Assembly (NCBI RefSeq): GCF_013166605.1
Contig: NZ_JABKKF010000002.1
Location: 421,996-485,995, forward strand
DNA: 64,000 bases
Reading direction: 5' to 3'
Source: Xylanibacter muris
GTDB taxonomy: Bacteria > Bacteroidota > Bacteroidia > Bacteroidales > Bacteroidaceae
Shown here: piece after piece, positions 16,636 through 26,145 of the stretch
Position numbering within the stretch: the stretch's first letter is position 1
Layout: every line of letters begins with the position of its first letter
Made by a program: the position numbers and the translations under genes
The notes under the pieces: generated by a model
Told to the model about the DNA's origin: nothing
Database searches by the model: none
Seen by the model: the letters and a program-made list of their open reading frames with translations, nothing else

Positions 16636-18441
16636 CTATTTATACTCTTCCTTTTTGTTATTATACCATTCTTTGACGATATAGAACGCTTTTTTCTTTT
16701 CACCTTTTTCTGTATACAGGCCTTTACGGTTGAAGAAGTCCTGTGTGTCGTCCAGCGGTCTGCGCGGTGAGCGGAAATCAGCCAATACCCATGGTGATGT
16801 TCCGGCCAATCCGTCTATACTTTCTATCATCTTGAGGTTTATCTTATATAGATTCTCCTGAAATTCTTCTGTCCACCGTTCTTCCGCCGTACCATGTCTT
16901 CCATAAACAGCACCGCCTCCAAACTCACTTATAATAACAGGTTTGTCGTAAGGTATTTCCCATTTCATCTTGTGTGCGTCATTTACGTTTCTATACCAGC
17001 CTACATATTGGTTGAAACTGATTATATCTACATATTTGTGCATTTCATCGTTAAGTATGTTTACGTAGTTTGAAGCGGAGAGTACCTCCATTGCCATGCT
17101 GATCATGCGTGTAGAGTCTTTCTGCCTGGCAGTTTCGGCCAGTTTGCCAAGGAATTTGTTTCGTGCCTCTGTCTTTGCCGTTTCGTTGGCTATAGACCAT
17201 ATAATCACAGCAGCTCTGTTCTTATCGCGTGAGATCATGTCGTCCAGCTGCTTTTCCGCATTCTTGTAAGTTTCGTTGTTTGTCCACGAGATGTTCCAAT
17301 ACAGCGGTATTTCCGACCATACCATAAGTCCCATACGTTCAGCTTCCCTTACTGCCTGTTCATTATGTGGATAGTGTGCCAGTCTTACGTAGTTGCATCC
17401 TAATTCTTTTGCCCATCCGAATATTACTTTTGCATCTTCTTCACCACATGCACGTCCTTTTCCGAAAGGTTTCTCTTCGTGTACGCAAATTCCACGCAGG
17501 AATACCGGTTTCCCGTTTAATAAAATCTGCTTGCCTTTTGTCTCAATCGTCCTGAATCCTATCTCCTCGTTTATTGTTTCATCGTCTTTTGCCAGCTTTA
17601 CATTGTAGAGTTTAGGCTTTTCCGGTGACCAAAGTTCCGGTTTTGCCTTAAGCTCAAAATGGGCCTTGCCATTGGAATCGGTAATTACAGTTCTTTTAAT
17701 TTTAAGTTCGGGAATATCCAGCTGTATTTTTTCGTTGGCGACAGTGGTATTAAGCTTTACCCATCCTTTTATCAGATTCTTGTTCCCTTTCGCAAGTTGT
17801 ATGCTGTAGTCTTCTATATATATGTTGTTTACAGTTACCAGAAAAACGTCTCTGGTTATTCCTCCATAGTTCCACCAGTCGAAAACCTGTGTAGGCACTC
17901 CGTCTTTATGTCTTTTATTGTCAACCTTGACTATTACGTTGTTTTTTCCGTTGTGCAGCATTTCTGTGACATCATAGGCGAAAGGTGTAAACCCGCCGAC
18001 GTGCCTGCCTGCCTCTTTGCCGTTTACATATACCACAGCTTCATAGTTTACGGCTCCGAAGTAGAGTAATTCCTTTTTCCCCTCTTTCTTGGTATAGTCA
18101 AACTCTTTTCTGAACCACACTGTACCTTCATAGAACATCAGTCTTTCGTCTTTTGTGTTCCAGTCTGATGGAATTTCCATTACCGGGGCCTTATCAAAAT
18201 CATACTCTATGAGATCTGTTGGTTTCCTTGCCTTTCTGTTTTCAAAGAATCCGTGTGATGTTTTCCTCATTTGGTTATTATAGTACCCCATTTCCTGAAC
18301 ATCTATTATGTAGTTCCATTTTCCGTTTAAGGAAATGTTTTCCCTTGAAAATACATTTATAGGGGTTTTTGCTTCCTTTGCTACGGAATAGACGGCAGTC
18401 AAAGGCAAAACAATGTTTAGTAGAATTCGTTTAAATGTCAT
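16636..18441 (-). CDS. Secreted GH2 glycosidase (beta-glucuronidase/galactosidase type)
   Basis: This 601-residue GH2 enzyme has an N-terminal signal-like segment (ILLNIVLPLTAVYSVA). The order is a sugar-binding jelly roll (about 30-205, with WFRKEFDY and GGFTPFAYDVT), an immunoglobulin-like domain (about 206-300), and a TIM barrel. Acid/base Glu420 sits in IIWSIANETA and nucleophile Glu506 in IISEFGGGA. VRLAHYPHNE near residue 352 is the typical family strand. The barrel and length fit the beta-glucuronidase-like branch, but substrate cannot be assigned from sequence alone. It lies 78 bp downstream of the FemAB-like gene on the same strand and has its own terminator. Confidence 0.9.
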   Translation of the reverse strand: MTFKRILLNIVLPLTAVYSVAKEAKTPINVFSRENISLNGKWNYIIDVQEMGYYNNQMRKTSHGFFENRKARKPTDLIEYDFDKAPVMEIPSDWNTKDERLMFYEGTVWFRKEFDYTKKEGKKELLYFGAVNYEAVVYVNGKEAGRHVGGFTPFAYDVTEMLHNGKNNVIVKVDNKRHKDGVPTQVFDWWNYGGITRDVFLVTVNNIYIEDYSIQLAKGNKNLIKGWVKLNTTVANEKIQLDIPELKIKRTVITDSNGKAHFELKAKPELWSPEKPKLYNVKLAKDDETINEEIGFRTIETKGKQILLNGKPVFLRGICVHEEKPFGKGRACGEEDAKVIFGWAKELGCNYVRLAHYPHNEQAVREAERMGLMVWSEIPLYWNISWTNNETYKNAEKQLDDMISRDKNRAAVIIWSIANETAKTEARNKFLGKLAETARQKDSTRMISMAMEVLSASNYVNILNDEMHKYVDIISFNQYVGWYRNVNDAHKMKWEIPYDKPVIISEFGGGAVYGRHGTAEERWTEEFQENLYKINLKMIESIDGLAGTSPWVLADFRSPRRPLDDTQDFFNRKGLYTEKGEKKKAFYIVKEWYNNKKEEYK

Positions 18442-18519
18442 AATATGAAATTTGATGAGTTATTTGATTTAAAATAATGGATGTTGTATGCTGTGCGGAT
18501 AGTTTCTTTATTTCCGCTT

Positions 18520-19503
18520 TCAGTCCCTGTATATTCGCGATAGGATTTTGTTTATAAGTTTGTTGGAGCATCTGAACCATCTGTATGTTCCGGTTGGCTT
18601 TCCTCCGAACTTAAGTATGAACTCACGGAAATTATTGCGTCTGAAAGGCAACCCCACATTCATGAAAACTATATGTCGGCAATTTTTGTTTGAGGCATAC
18701 CTTATCGCGTGCCATACGGTAATGATGTCTGGGTGGAGCAGTGCGAAACTCTTGCGTAGGAATGCGGAGTACCACATATAGGCGTTTCCACCGTAGAACA
18801 CGCATGCACAGCAGCCTATTGTCTTGCTTTTGTATTTTGTTATAAATATTTTTGCATTTTCGCATCGCTGCAATCCACGGAAGAAAGAAATGTCAGGCAC
18901 ATAGCGTCTCGGTTTCATGCGGCTGTGGTTTCGCAGAAGTTTATAGAATGCATCTATGTCGCTGTCGCTTCTCGCTTCTTCGGTAAGAATTCCTCTGTTG
19001 TAGGATTTCTCTATACGTTTTTTCATTTTTTCCGAAAGGCGGTCTTCGGGTGACATGCTGTGCAGCGAGTTACGTACGCTCATCCAGTGTATCGGGAAAT
19101 AGCCGGCATTGCGGAACTGTTTATATCCGAACATTTTTTTTGACATGTTGCAAAACTCTATATAGGCTACAAATGAGTTGAGTTTGCATGTAAGTGCGGA
19201 AAGCATCTTTCCGAAAATCTCGTTTTCAGATGTGGTGTCCTTGCCGTAGCCGTTGTTGGGACCGCATCCTAATACCATACAGTGATAATATATGAATGGA
19301 GGTATCCATGTTCTCCTGCGGCAGATGTTTGCAAGAAGATGTCCTGCCACATTGCCGGCCTCATCGAATGCCACCGCCATGTACGGGCGCATTCCCGGAG
19401 TGCTTTCGTACAGGGCGAACATCGTTTTGCTCTGGAAAAGATTACTGTTGCAGATTTCCGGCAAATCCCTGCTTTTGGTGAATATGTTTATCTTTGTCTG
19501 CAT
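18520..19503 (-). CDS. FemAB/BioF2-like GNAT-fold acyltransferase
   Basis: This 327-residue protein resembles the FemAB-like family, which carries two GNAT-type domains and transfers aminoacyl or acyl groups, often to cell-wall or surface components. Seen here: a central helix with SEKMKKRIEKSYNRGI and the C-terminal GNAT half with KIFITKYKSKTIGCCACVFYGGNAYMWYSA (parts KSKTIGCCACVFY and GNAYMWYSA). Acceptor and donor are unknown. It starts 3 bp after the tamB stop and is almost certainly co-transcribed with it, which hints at a role in envelope building. Confidence 0.7.
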   Translation of the reverse strand: MQTKINIFTKSRDLPEICNSNLFQSKTMFALYESTPGMRPYMAVAFDEAGNVAGHLLANICRRRTWIPPFIYYHCMVLGCGPNNGYGKDTTSENEIFGKMLSALTCKLNSFVAYIEFCNMSKKMFGYKQFRNAGYFPIHWMSVRNSLHSMSPEDRLSEKMKKRIEKSYNRGILTEEARSDSDIDAFYKLLRNHSRMKPRRYVPDISFFRGLQRCENAKIFITKYKSKTIGCCACVFYGGNAYMWYSAFLRKSFALLHPDIITVWHAIRYASNKNCRHIVFMNVGLPFRRNNFREFILKFGGKPTGTYRWFRCSNKLINKILSRIYRD

Positions 19504-19506
19504 GGG

Positions 19507-22500
19507 TTATTTCTTTTTCCTTTTTCTTTTCAGACTGAACAGGTCGTTTATGCTGTTGAAATCCTTTTTCATTACGACACCGATACCCTGTGTGTTGAGG
19601 CTTGACTTTGTGAAATACCTGTCGTTTGTTTTGTTGTATACCTTTAATGCCAGGTTTCCGTTAGGCAACAGCAGGTAGCAGACATCGAAGTCGCCTACGA
19701 AACTGCTGTTTGCCGTGGTTGAATTGTCGCGGTAGCCGAACTGTCCGTTTATGAGCAGCCTGTTGTTCAGAAGCCGTCCGCTAAGGAGTCCTTCGTATTC
19801 GGCATTGTTCCATCCGTCATCACCGGTAGAGATATTTGCGCCGAAGTTCCAGTTGTTGCTTTTTATGACTGTGTTGAGCACATTGTTGATTTGGCCTGAC
19901 AATGTTCCTGATAGGAGGCTTTGCATTGCAAGTGAAGTCTGACTCTGCTTGTCTTCCTGCGCTGTGGCATTGTTGTTTCCCTGAGGATAGAACCGTCCGA
20001 TACCGAGAAGGTATATTACCTGTTGGTTCATTTCATCCTCGCTGTTTATGAGGTTACGTATCATTTGTTTTTCGTCTGTGCTTACTGTTGGTAGGTCGAG
20101 GTCGAAGCTTACCACAGGTTTCACAGGCTGGCCTCCGATGTTCATCAGACAGTTCACACGTGTGGAGTTGTTTGAGAAGCTGTTGCCCATGTTGAGGTCG
20201 GACAGATATACTCCGTTCACTGTATGTACGGCCTGAAGGTTAAGTTCTGCATCGTAAGGATTTCCTTGGAAAACAATAGTTCCACCGTTGTTGAAGACAA
20301 AGTTTTTCTTGATGATGTCCTGTATGGTTATTCCGTATGTGCCGCTGGTCACGGTATATGTTCCGAACATCGAGAATGTTCCTTTATTGTAGTATGACGC
20401 ACTCAGTGCTCCGTTTCCGTTGAGTGTGATATAGTCGTTTGTACGTGAGTCCATCAGCAACTTTATTGTCAGATCTGGGGTGCAGTCTATACGGAAGTTT
20501 ATCTTAAGGTCAGAATCAAAATCCACAGGCATGAATATGTTGTGTCTTGACAGGCTGTCGTTTTGTGAGGCCTGCACTGTGCTGTTGTTCTCTTGTTCTG
20601 CATGAGAGATATTCCATTGAGTCTCTTCGTATTTGGGTGTGATGTCGTTCCATTGTATGAATTCCTGGTCGCTGATGTAGTCGGTTATTGAGGCATTGTA
20701 TACAAATGTAGAATTCTCTTCCGGTGTTATTCTTACCTTCATGTTCAGTTCTCCGCTACGTCCTTTGAGGCTGACGTCTCCCGAACCGAATATTGTTCCA
20801 TAGAAAGTGTTTCCTCCGAAGTTATTGAAATTATAAACAAGCAGTTTGTCTGCCTCGATATCGATGTCGTACGACAGTCGTGAAAGGTTTCTGTGATGTA
20901 TGCCTCCGCTTACATATCCTACATTATTATATATATCATATATCGGGGCATGTTTCAGAATAATGTCATTTGGGACTAATCTGACGGTGTCGTCTCGCAG
21001 GTAATACTTGCAGTTTAGGGCTTTGAGTGTCGTCTCTCCGTTGACTACCAGTTGTCCTGTCAGGTTTATTCCGTTGAGCGGTCCTGCAAGGGTCACTTTC
21101 CCTTTGGCCTGTCCGCTTACATTCTCCATGAAATTGTTTGTGAACGAATTCAAGAACTCTATATGTGTTCCTTCCGCATTTATTCCGAGGTCAATATAGT
21201 TGCGTTCCGGAGATACATATCCGTCGATAAACGTCATGGCGTCAGGACCGTCGTTTGTGATGGCGTTGATGTCTATCTGTTTTTTATCCTTGTTCCATTT
21301 TACTCCGGCGTTTAGTATGCCCATGCGTCCTTGCTCGAATTTGAAGTTGTCAATTGTCAGTATTGCATTTGCATCCATGTTTCCGAGCATGGCCGAGACG
21401 TATGCGCGTCCGCTGGCTTCTCCGCTGAATTCTACTGAATGGAAGTTTATAAGGTCGAGCATATAGCCGACGTCTATGCCTTTCAGGTCGGCGATGATGG
21501 AGTCGCCGGGATTGTCTGATGCCGTTCCGTTTACTATTATATGCTGGTTGTCGTGTTTTATTGTGAAGTTCTCTATGTCTATATGTCCTTTCCTGTATGT
21601 TATGTCGGACGGACACACTTCCCATACGGCATTGTTGACATTTATATGCGATGGTTTCACGTTTATTCTTGCTGTCTGTCGTCTGTTGTCGTCAAGGAAG
21701 AACTGCGACATCAGGTTTATCTCTCCGCTTTGTTTCTTTCCGTTCTTGTCTTTGTCTGATGTCTGTTTGTTCCAGTTTACGGATGTAAACAGTTTGTTGT
21801 CTGTCGCATATCCCGATAGTCTCAGATCCATCATGTCGCTGTTGTCCATTGTCTTTGTCGTGCTTGCTGAATAATATATCGAGCTTTCGTTAGACGTGAT
21901 GTTTATCGTTCCGTCTGTATATTGTTTTTCGTTGATACGGATGTCAGGGGCGTTGCAGTATAGAATCATTTTCCTGGTAGCGTCGTTCACGAGTCCCTTT
22001 ATTCTTGCCGGTTTGTTTATCTTGATATTCATTCCTGCAAGTTTTCTTATCGGTTCCGTGTTGAGTATCACGGCATCTATTTTGAATGCGTTTCTTGCCT
22101 TTGGGTCTGTCGGTGGAAGTCCCGGAATGGTGGGCAGCTTGTTGCTTATGAAATTGATGATGCTTTTTCCTATCGTTGAATAATCGAAATAGCCGATAAG
22201 CTTTGCATTACAGAAGTCACTGCTTATGTCGAGGTAATGCTGGCTTTCTTTGTATCCCGATGATATGTCAATCTGTCCGATGACATATTTGTCATCGTTT
22301 TCGTCCATGGTAAAGTTTCCTATTGTAAGCGTTCCCACCGCGTCATGGATGCTGCTTGCCTTAAAGTCTGCGTTCAGATTGGCGGAGAAAAGGGTATTCC
22401 CCCATTTTCCCGATATGTTTGTCGTTGCAAAGTTGGCATTCTCCAGTCTGGCATTCAGTTTTATTTGTTTCTGCGTGCCTTTTTTCCCTGATGAGGCGAT

Positions 22501-23988
22501 TTCTCCTTTGGCAGTGAACGTTATGTTTGGGTCGTTTATGGAAATGTCTCCTGTAATGTCAGACGGATTATAGTTTCCGTTGAATGCTATGTTACTGTAT
22601 GTATACTCGTTATAGTCAAAGTGTGTTACCGTTCCTTCTGCCTTTATTGTTTTTCCGTTCAAATTTCCGCTTGCATTGATAACGGCAGAAAGGTTTCCAA
22701 GTTTGCTGTTGTCTGTCAATGCCTGCAGGTTGATGTCGTCTACTGTAACATTTCCTTTGAAATTATTGTCTGAAAACATTGACGCGTCAATGGATGCGTT
22801 GCCTATGTCGGTCATGATATTCGCATTTGCATTTATTCTGTCTCCAGATGTTCCATTTGCGGCGGCGGTCATGTTGACGTTTCCAAGTTTATTCAGTGTC
22901 TTTACTATATCCGGGGCCAGCCCTTGGGCCTTTTCCGTTATGTGGCCGATAAATTTCTCATTTATGTTAAGCATTGGAATATTGGCCTTCCATGCAAAGG
23001 CTTTGCCGTTTTTACTTATTCTTCCACTGGCCTTCATTTGCATTTTACGGTTACTCCACAAATTCAGCCGTGATATTTCTATCTCTTTGTCTGTTCCGTG
23101 TGCGTAGGCCTCGACAAGGAACCGGCTGTCTATCCCTGTAAGCTGTTTTGCGAATGGCGCTAAGTCGGCCGGAGTGATTGTGGAATTTTGCATTGATGCT
23201 TCAAACCGCAGTGTTCCGGGAATGATGCCCTTGTCATTCTTTTTATAGGCGGCGGTGATGTTGCTGATGTTTATTTCTGTATCGGATAAGTTCAGACAGA
23301 GGTTTTCCAACCTGGCTCGTGTTTGTCCGGCAACGAGCGAAAACGACAATTTCCTTACCTTTAGTCCTGATTGTTCCTCTGCAGACAGTTTTTTTACCGT
23401 AAGATTAACAGAATCGTCCTTAAGTGCTTTCAGTGTGATGTTCGCGCTTATTTCAGACAAGTTGATATGATGGGGTGAGAATTTTCCGTTCACCGGTGCA
23501 ATGTCGTGCCTGTTATATGCAACGCTTCCGTGCCTTATGATAAGGGAATTTATTTTCAGATTGAGTTGTGATTTGCTTTCTGGGTTCTTTGATGAAAGCG
23601 AGTCAATCACAAACATGTAGTTTGGGGCTTCTTTTGCCGATGTTTTATAGAGATTGACCTTTGTTGAAAATATCTGTGCCGAATTTACGGTTATCTTTCC
23701 GTTGGCAAGGTCCGCCAGGCTTATTTTTGCCGAAAGGCGTGCGGCCTTCAGCATTTCCTTGTTTTTCCGGTCGTAGATTATCACATCGTCGATGATAATC
23801 CTATTCAGAAGTCCGAGGTCTATTCTGCCTATAATGACCTTTGTCCCTAATTTCTCCGCAATTTCAGAGGAAATGGCTGTCCCTAACGACTGCTGTATGG
23901 CCGGAATATGGAGTAGTATCATTATAATTGCATACAGACCTATTACAGTCCATATTAGTCCGCTGATTAAATGTCTTATTACTTTCAA
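19507..23988 (-). CDS. tamB: TamB-family translocation and assembly protein (DUF490)
   Basis: At 1493 residues this is the longest gene here. A single N-terminal membrane anchor (LISGLIWTVIGLYAIIMILL) is followed by a long repetitive beta-rich periplasmic region of AsmA/TamB type. The last 450 residues or so form the conserved TamB C-terminal domain, with the pattern YGITIQDIIKKNFVFNNGGTIVFQGNPYDAELNL (parts IIKKNFVFNNGGTI and FQGNPYDAELNL). TamB-like proteins form a hydrophobic groove from inner to outer membrane and are linked to lipid transport and outer-membrane protein assembly. Its usual partner, the TamA-type barrel, is encoded at 31703-33985 rather than beside it. Confidence 0.93.
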   Translation of the reverse strand: MKVIRHLISGLIWTVIGLYAIIMILLHIPAIQQSLGTAISSEIAEKLGTKVIIGRIDLGLLNRIIIDDVIIYDRKNKEMLKAARLSAKISLADLANGKITVNSAQIFSTKVNLYKTSAKEAPNYMFVIDSLSSKNPESKSQLNLKINSLIIRHGSVAYNRHDIAPVNGKFSPHHINLSEISANITLKALKDDSVNLTVKKLSAEEQSGLKVRKLSFSLVAGQTRARLENLCLNLSDTEINISNITAAYKKNDKGIIPGTLRFEASMQNSTITPADLAPFAKQLTGIDSRFLVEAYAHGTDKEIEISRLNLWSNRKMQMKASGRISKNGKAFAWKANIPMLNINEKFIGHITEKAQGLAPDIVKTLNKLGNVNMTAAANGTSGDRINANANIMTDIGNASIDASMFSDNNFKGNVTVDDINLQALTDNSKLGNLSAVINASGNLNGKTIKAEGTVTHFDYNEYTYSNIAFNGNYNPSDITGDISINDPNITFTAKGEIASSGKKGTQKQIKLNARLENANFATTNISGKWGNTLFSANLNADFKASSIHDAVGTLTIGNFTMDENDDKYVIGQIDISSGYKESQHYLDISSDFCNAKLIGYFDYSTIGKSIINFISNKLPTIPGLPPTDPKARNAFKIDAVILNTEPIRKLAGMNIKINKPARIKGLVNDATRKMILYCNAPDIRINEKQYTDGTINITSNESSIYYSASTTKTMDNSDMMDLRLSGYATDNKLFTSVNWNKQTSDKDKNGKKQSGEINLMSQFFLDDNRRQTARINVKPSHINVNNAVWEVCPSDITYRKGHIDIENFTIKHDNQHIIVNGTASDNPGDSIIADLKGIDVGYMLDLINFHSVEFSGEASGRAYVSAMLGNMDANAILTIDNFKFEQGRMGILNAGVKWNKDKKQIDINAITNDGPDAMTFIDGYVSPERNYIDLGINAEGTHIEFLNSFTNNFMENVSGQAKGKVTLAGPLNGINLTGQLVVNGETTLKALNCKYYLRDDTVRLVPNDIILKHAPIYDIYNNVGYVSGGIHHRNLSRLSYDIDIEADKLLVYNFNNFGGNTFYGTIFGSGDVSLKGRSGELNMKVRITPEENSTFVYNASITDYISDQEFIQWNDITPKYEETQWNISHAEQENNSTVQASQNDSLSRHNIFMPVDFDSDLKINFRIDCTPDLTIKLLMDSRTNDYITLNGNGALSASYYNKGTFSMFGTYTVTSGTYGITIQDIIKKNFVFNNGGTIVFQGNPYDAELNLQAVHTVNGVYLSDLNMGNSFSNNSTRVNCLMNIGGQPVKPVVSFDLDLPTVSTDEKQMIRNLINSEDEMNQQVIYLLGIGRFYPQGNNNATAQEDKQSQTSLAMQSLLSGTLSGQINNVLNTVIKSNNWNFGANISTGDDGWNNAEYEGLLSGRLLNNRLLINGQFGYRDNSTTANSSFVGDFDVCYLLLPNGNLALKVYNKTNDRYFTKSSLNTQGIGVVMKKDFNSINDLFSLKRKRKKK

Positions 23989-24183
23989 AACCGTGTAACA
24001 ATTATTTTGAGAACTGTGTATAAAAGATGCCCTGTCTTTATATTTTAGCGCAAAATTACTGAAATTCCGTGAAAATTCCGAATGAAACTTAAGAAAAGTG
24101 GCGGTAAAACTCTATTGAAGGATGTAATGTGATGGTGGAATATACTGTTTTGTATGCTTGGTAAAACCATGGTTGTGTGTCTT

Positions 24184-24425
24184 ATATGTAATAAAAATTC
24201 ATAATGTTTCCCGGTGATGTTTTCCTGTTGATTGCGTATTTTGTAATATATTGATATACAGGGTGTTAACTATTGGCAGAAGTTCGCCGAAAATGAATAG
24301 CCTGTTCTCGTTTGATGAATAGGCTATTCACGGTCGATGAACATGCCATTCATCAAGCATGAACATGCTATTCACCGGAAGAGGATTTTACATATAGTGT
24401 GATATGTAAATAGATTTCAAAAAAA
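24184..24425 (-). repeat. Dispersed intergenic element, copy 1, with four 22-bp-spaced units
   Basis: This 242-bp element reads on the minus strand and is homologous to 44801-45046. One end is a 22-nt block (24404-24425, core ATGTAAATAGATTTC) identical in the other copy. The other end (24184-24201) is the complement of TGAATTTTTATTACATAT, also identical. Inside lie four 13-bp units of form GAA-N7-TTC at 24295-24307, 24317-24329, 24339-24351 and 24361-24373, spaced exactly 22 bp. The array starts 52 bp from the 22-nt end in both copies. No coding capacity is seen. Function is unknown. Confidence 0.9.
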
Positions 24426-24541
24426 TGCGAAGTACAGGATTTTTTTGTATTGTAGAATCGGCAAAGTTGAATTTATTTGGCTTATAAATCATGTTTTTGA
24501 AAAAATATTTTGTTTATACATCATAATTGTTATTTTTTTCG

Positions 24542-24564
24542 TATTTTTGCATGCTGTAAGCATG
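24542..24564 (+). promoter_or_regulatory. Candidate nqr -7 box with inverted repeat at the start site
   Basis: TATTTTTG at 24542-24549 fits TAnnTTTG. It is followed immediately by the perfect inverted repeat CATGCT-GTA-AGCATG (24550-24564), about where transcription would start. The repeat could be an operator or the base of a 5' stem. No good -33 TTTG is found at the normal spacing. The leader to nqrA would be roughly 170 bases. Confidence 0.45.
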
Positions 24565-24730
24565 TATGTTGATATTCTTTTCACTTATCTGTGTTGATTT
24601 ATATATAGTAGTTTCAGGCGTGTGACATTTCGGTATTTTATTTTGATATGGCAGGTGAAAGGTTGTGTGATGCTTTATTGAGAAGATAATTTTTATGTAA
24701 CTATTCAAATTCGTGTCAAATAATTCGTTT

Positions 24731-26080
24731 ATGGCAAAAGTTTTTAATTTGCGCAGAGGTCTTGACATTAATCTTAAAGGCAAAGCGGAGAGAAAGCTTA
24801 TAGGACTGAAACCGAACGGACATTATATGTTGCGTCCGGCGGATTTTCATGGCATTACTCCGAAACCCGTCGTTAAGGAAGGTGACAGGGTGAAGGCCGG
24901 TGACGCGCTGTTTGTAAACAAGGACTGTCCGGATGTGAAGTTCTCGTCTCCGGTTAGCGGTGTGGTGGCATCCGTGCTGCGTGGTGAAAGAAGGAAGCTG
25001 CTTGGAGTGAAAGTCGATGCCGACAATGTGCAGGAGAGCGTTTCTTTCGGTGTGAAGGATGTTGCCGCGCTCACGGCCGGTGAAGTCAGGACATCGTTGC
25101 TTGAAGCAGGTATCTTCGGGTATATCAACCAGTTGCCTTATGCCGTGTCGGCCGATCCGTCGTCAGAGCCTAAGGCAATTTTTGTATCCGCGCTTCGCGA
25201 CAAGCCTCTTGCGGCTGATTTCGAGTATGAGCTTGAGGGACAGGAAAAGGACTTCCAGACAGGGCTTACCGCCCTTTCCAGAATTGCCAGGACCTTTCTC
25301 GGCATCGGTGGAAAGCAGACGGCATCGGCGCTTACATGTGCAAAGGATGTGGAGATAAATGTGTTTAACGGTCCGTGTCCGGCCGGTAACGTCGGTGTTC
25401 AAGTCAACCACATTTCTCCAGTGAATAAGGGAGAGACAGTGTGGACCGTGGAACCGACGGTGGTACTGTTTATCGGCCGTCTGTTCAATACCGGACATGT
25501 GGACCTCCACCGCAGGGTGGCCTTTGCCGGTTCGGAGGTGAGGAAGCCTGCATACGTGGATATGCTTGTCGGACAAGAGCTTGCAACATTACTCTGCAAC
25601 AGTATCAGTGACGAATCCAAGGTGAGAATAATAGACGGTAATGTGCTTACCGGTGTTCCTACGGACAAGAACGGTTATCTTGGCGCTCATACATCGGAGA
25701 TAACGGTAATTCCGGAAGGCGACAATGCCGATGAGTTTGCAGGATGGATAATGCCGCGTTTCAGACAGTTTTCCATGAGCCGTACGTATTTCTCATGGCT
25801 GATGCCGAAGAGAGAATATGTGCTTGACGCACGTGTGAAGGGAGGTAGCCGTCATATAATAATGAGCGGTGAATACGACAAGGTGATACCGATGGATATT
25901 TATGCCGAGTATCTCATAAAGGCAATCATTGCCGGAGACATCGACAGGATGGAACAGTTGGGTATCTACGAGGTGGCGCCGGAGGACTTTGCATTGGCAG
26001 AGTTTGTCGACAGTTCGAAGCTTGAGCTTCAGAGAATAGTCCGCGAAGGCCTTGACATGCTTAGAAAGGAAAACGGCTGA
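24731..26080 (+). CDS. nqrA: Na+-translocating NADH:quinone oxidoreductase subunit A
   Basis: NqrA is the large peripheral subunit of the sodium pump Nqr, facing the cytoplasm and contributing to quinone binding. It is 449 residues long, normal for the family. The conserved start is VFNLRRGLDINLKGKAE (RRGLDINLKGKAE), followed by GITPKPVVKEGDRVKAGDALF (EGDRVKAGDALF), a biotinyl-like hammerhead. The frame is open from GTG at 24713, but the ATG at 24731 begins the conserved block. It is the first gene of nqrABCDEF. Confidence 0.96.
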   Translation: MAKVFNLRRGLDINLKGKAERKLIGLKPNGHYMLRPADFHGITPKPVVKEGDRVKAGDALFVNKDCPDVKFSSPVSGVVASVLRGERRKLLGVKVDADNVQESVSFGVKDVAALTAGEVRTSLLEAGIFGYINQLPYAVSADPSSEPKAIFVSALRDKPLAADFEYELEGQEKDFQTGLTALSRIARTFLGIGGKQTASALTCAKDVEINVFNGPCPAGNVGVQVNHISPVNKGETVWTVEPTVVLFIGRLFNTGHVDLHRRVAFAGSEVRKPAYVDMLVGQELATLLCNSISDESKVRIIDGNVLTGVPTDKNGYLGAHTSEITVIPEGDNADEFAGWIMPRFRQFSMSRTYFSWLMPKREYVLDARVKGGSRHIIMSGEYDKVIPMDIYAEYLIKAIIAGDIDRMEQLGIYEVAPEDFALAEFVDSSKLELQRIVREGLDMLRKENG

Positions 26081-26145
26081 AACGGATTATTTTAAAGTGA
26101 GTCAACAATTTTATTCGGTTGATGTATAAACAATGAAGTAAAGAG

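Larger units (their letters stand above)
23989..24730. other. Divergent intergenic region between tamB and nqrA
   Basis: This 742-bp gap separates the divergent tamB and nqrA genes. It holds no convincing gene. It contains one copy of the 22-bp-periodic repeat element (24184-24425), a candidate nqr -7 box at 24542-24549 with an inverted repeat just after it, and an untranslated leader of roughly 170 bases before nqrA. The first 190 bases next to tamB are AT-rich, and I see no clear motif there. Confidence 0.7.

Noticed and set aside
24295..24373. CRISPR array
   Set aside because: Only four short units, repeats of 13 bp with 9-bp spacers, no cas genes, and the same spacing is found in a second homologous element; it does not fit CRISPR.
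24514..24783. Minus-strand 89-codon frame across the nqrA leader
   Set aside because: It overlaps the nqrA start and the candidate promoter, has AT-driven composition (K, N, I, Y) and shows no family features.
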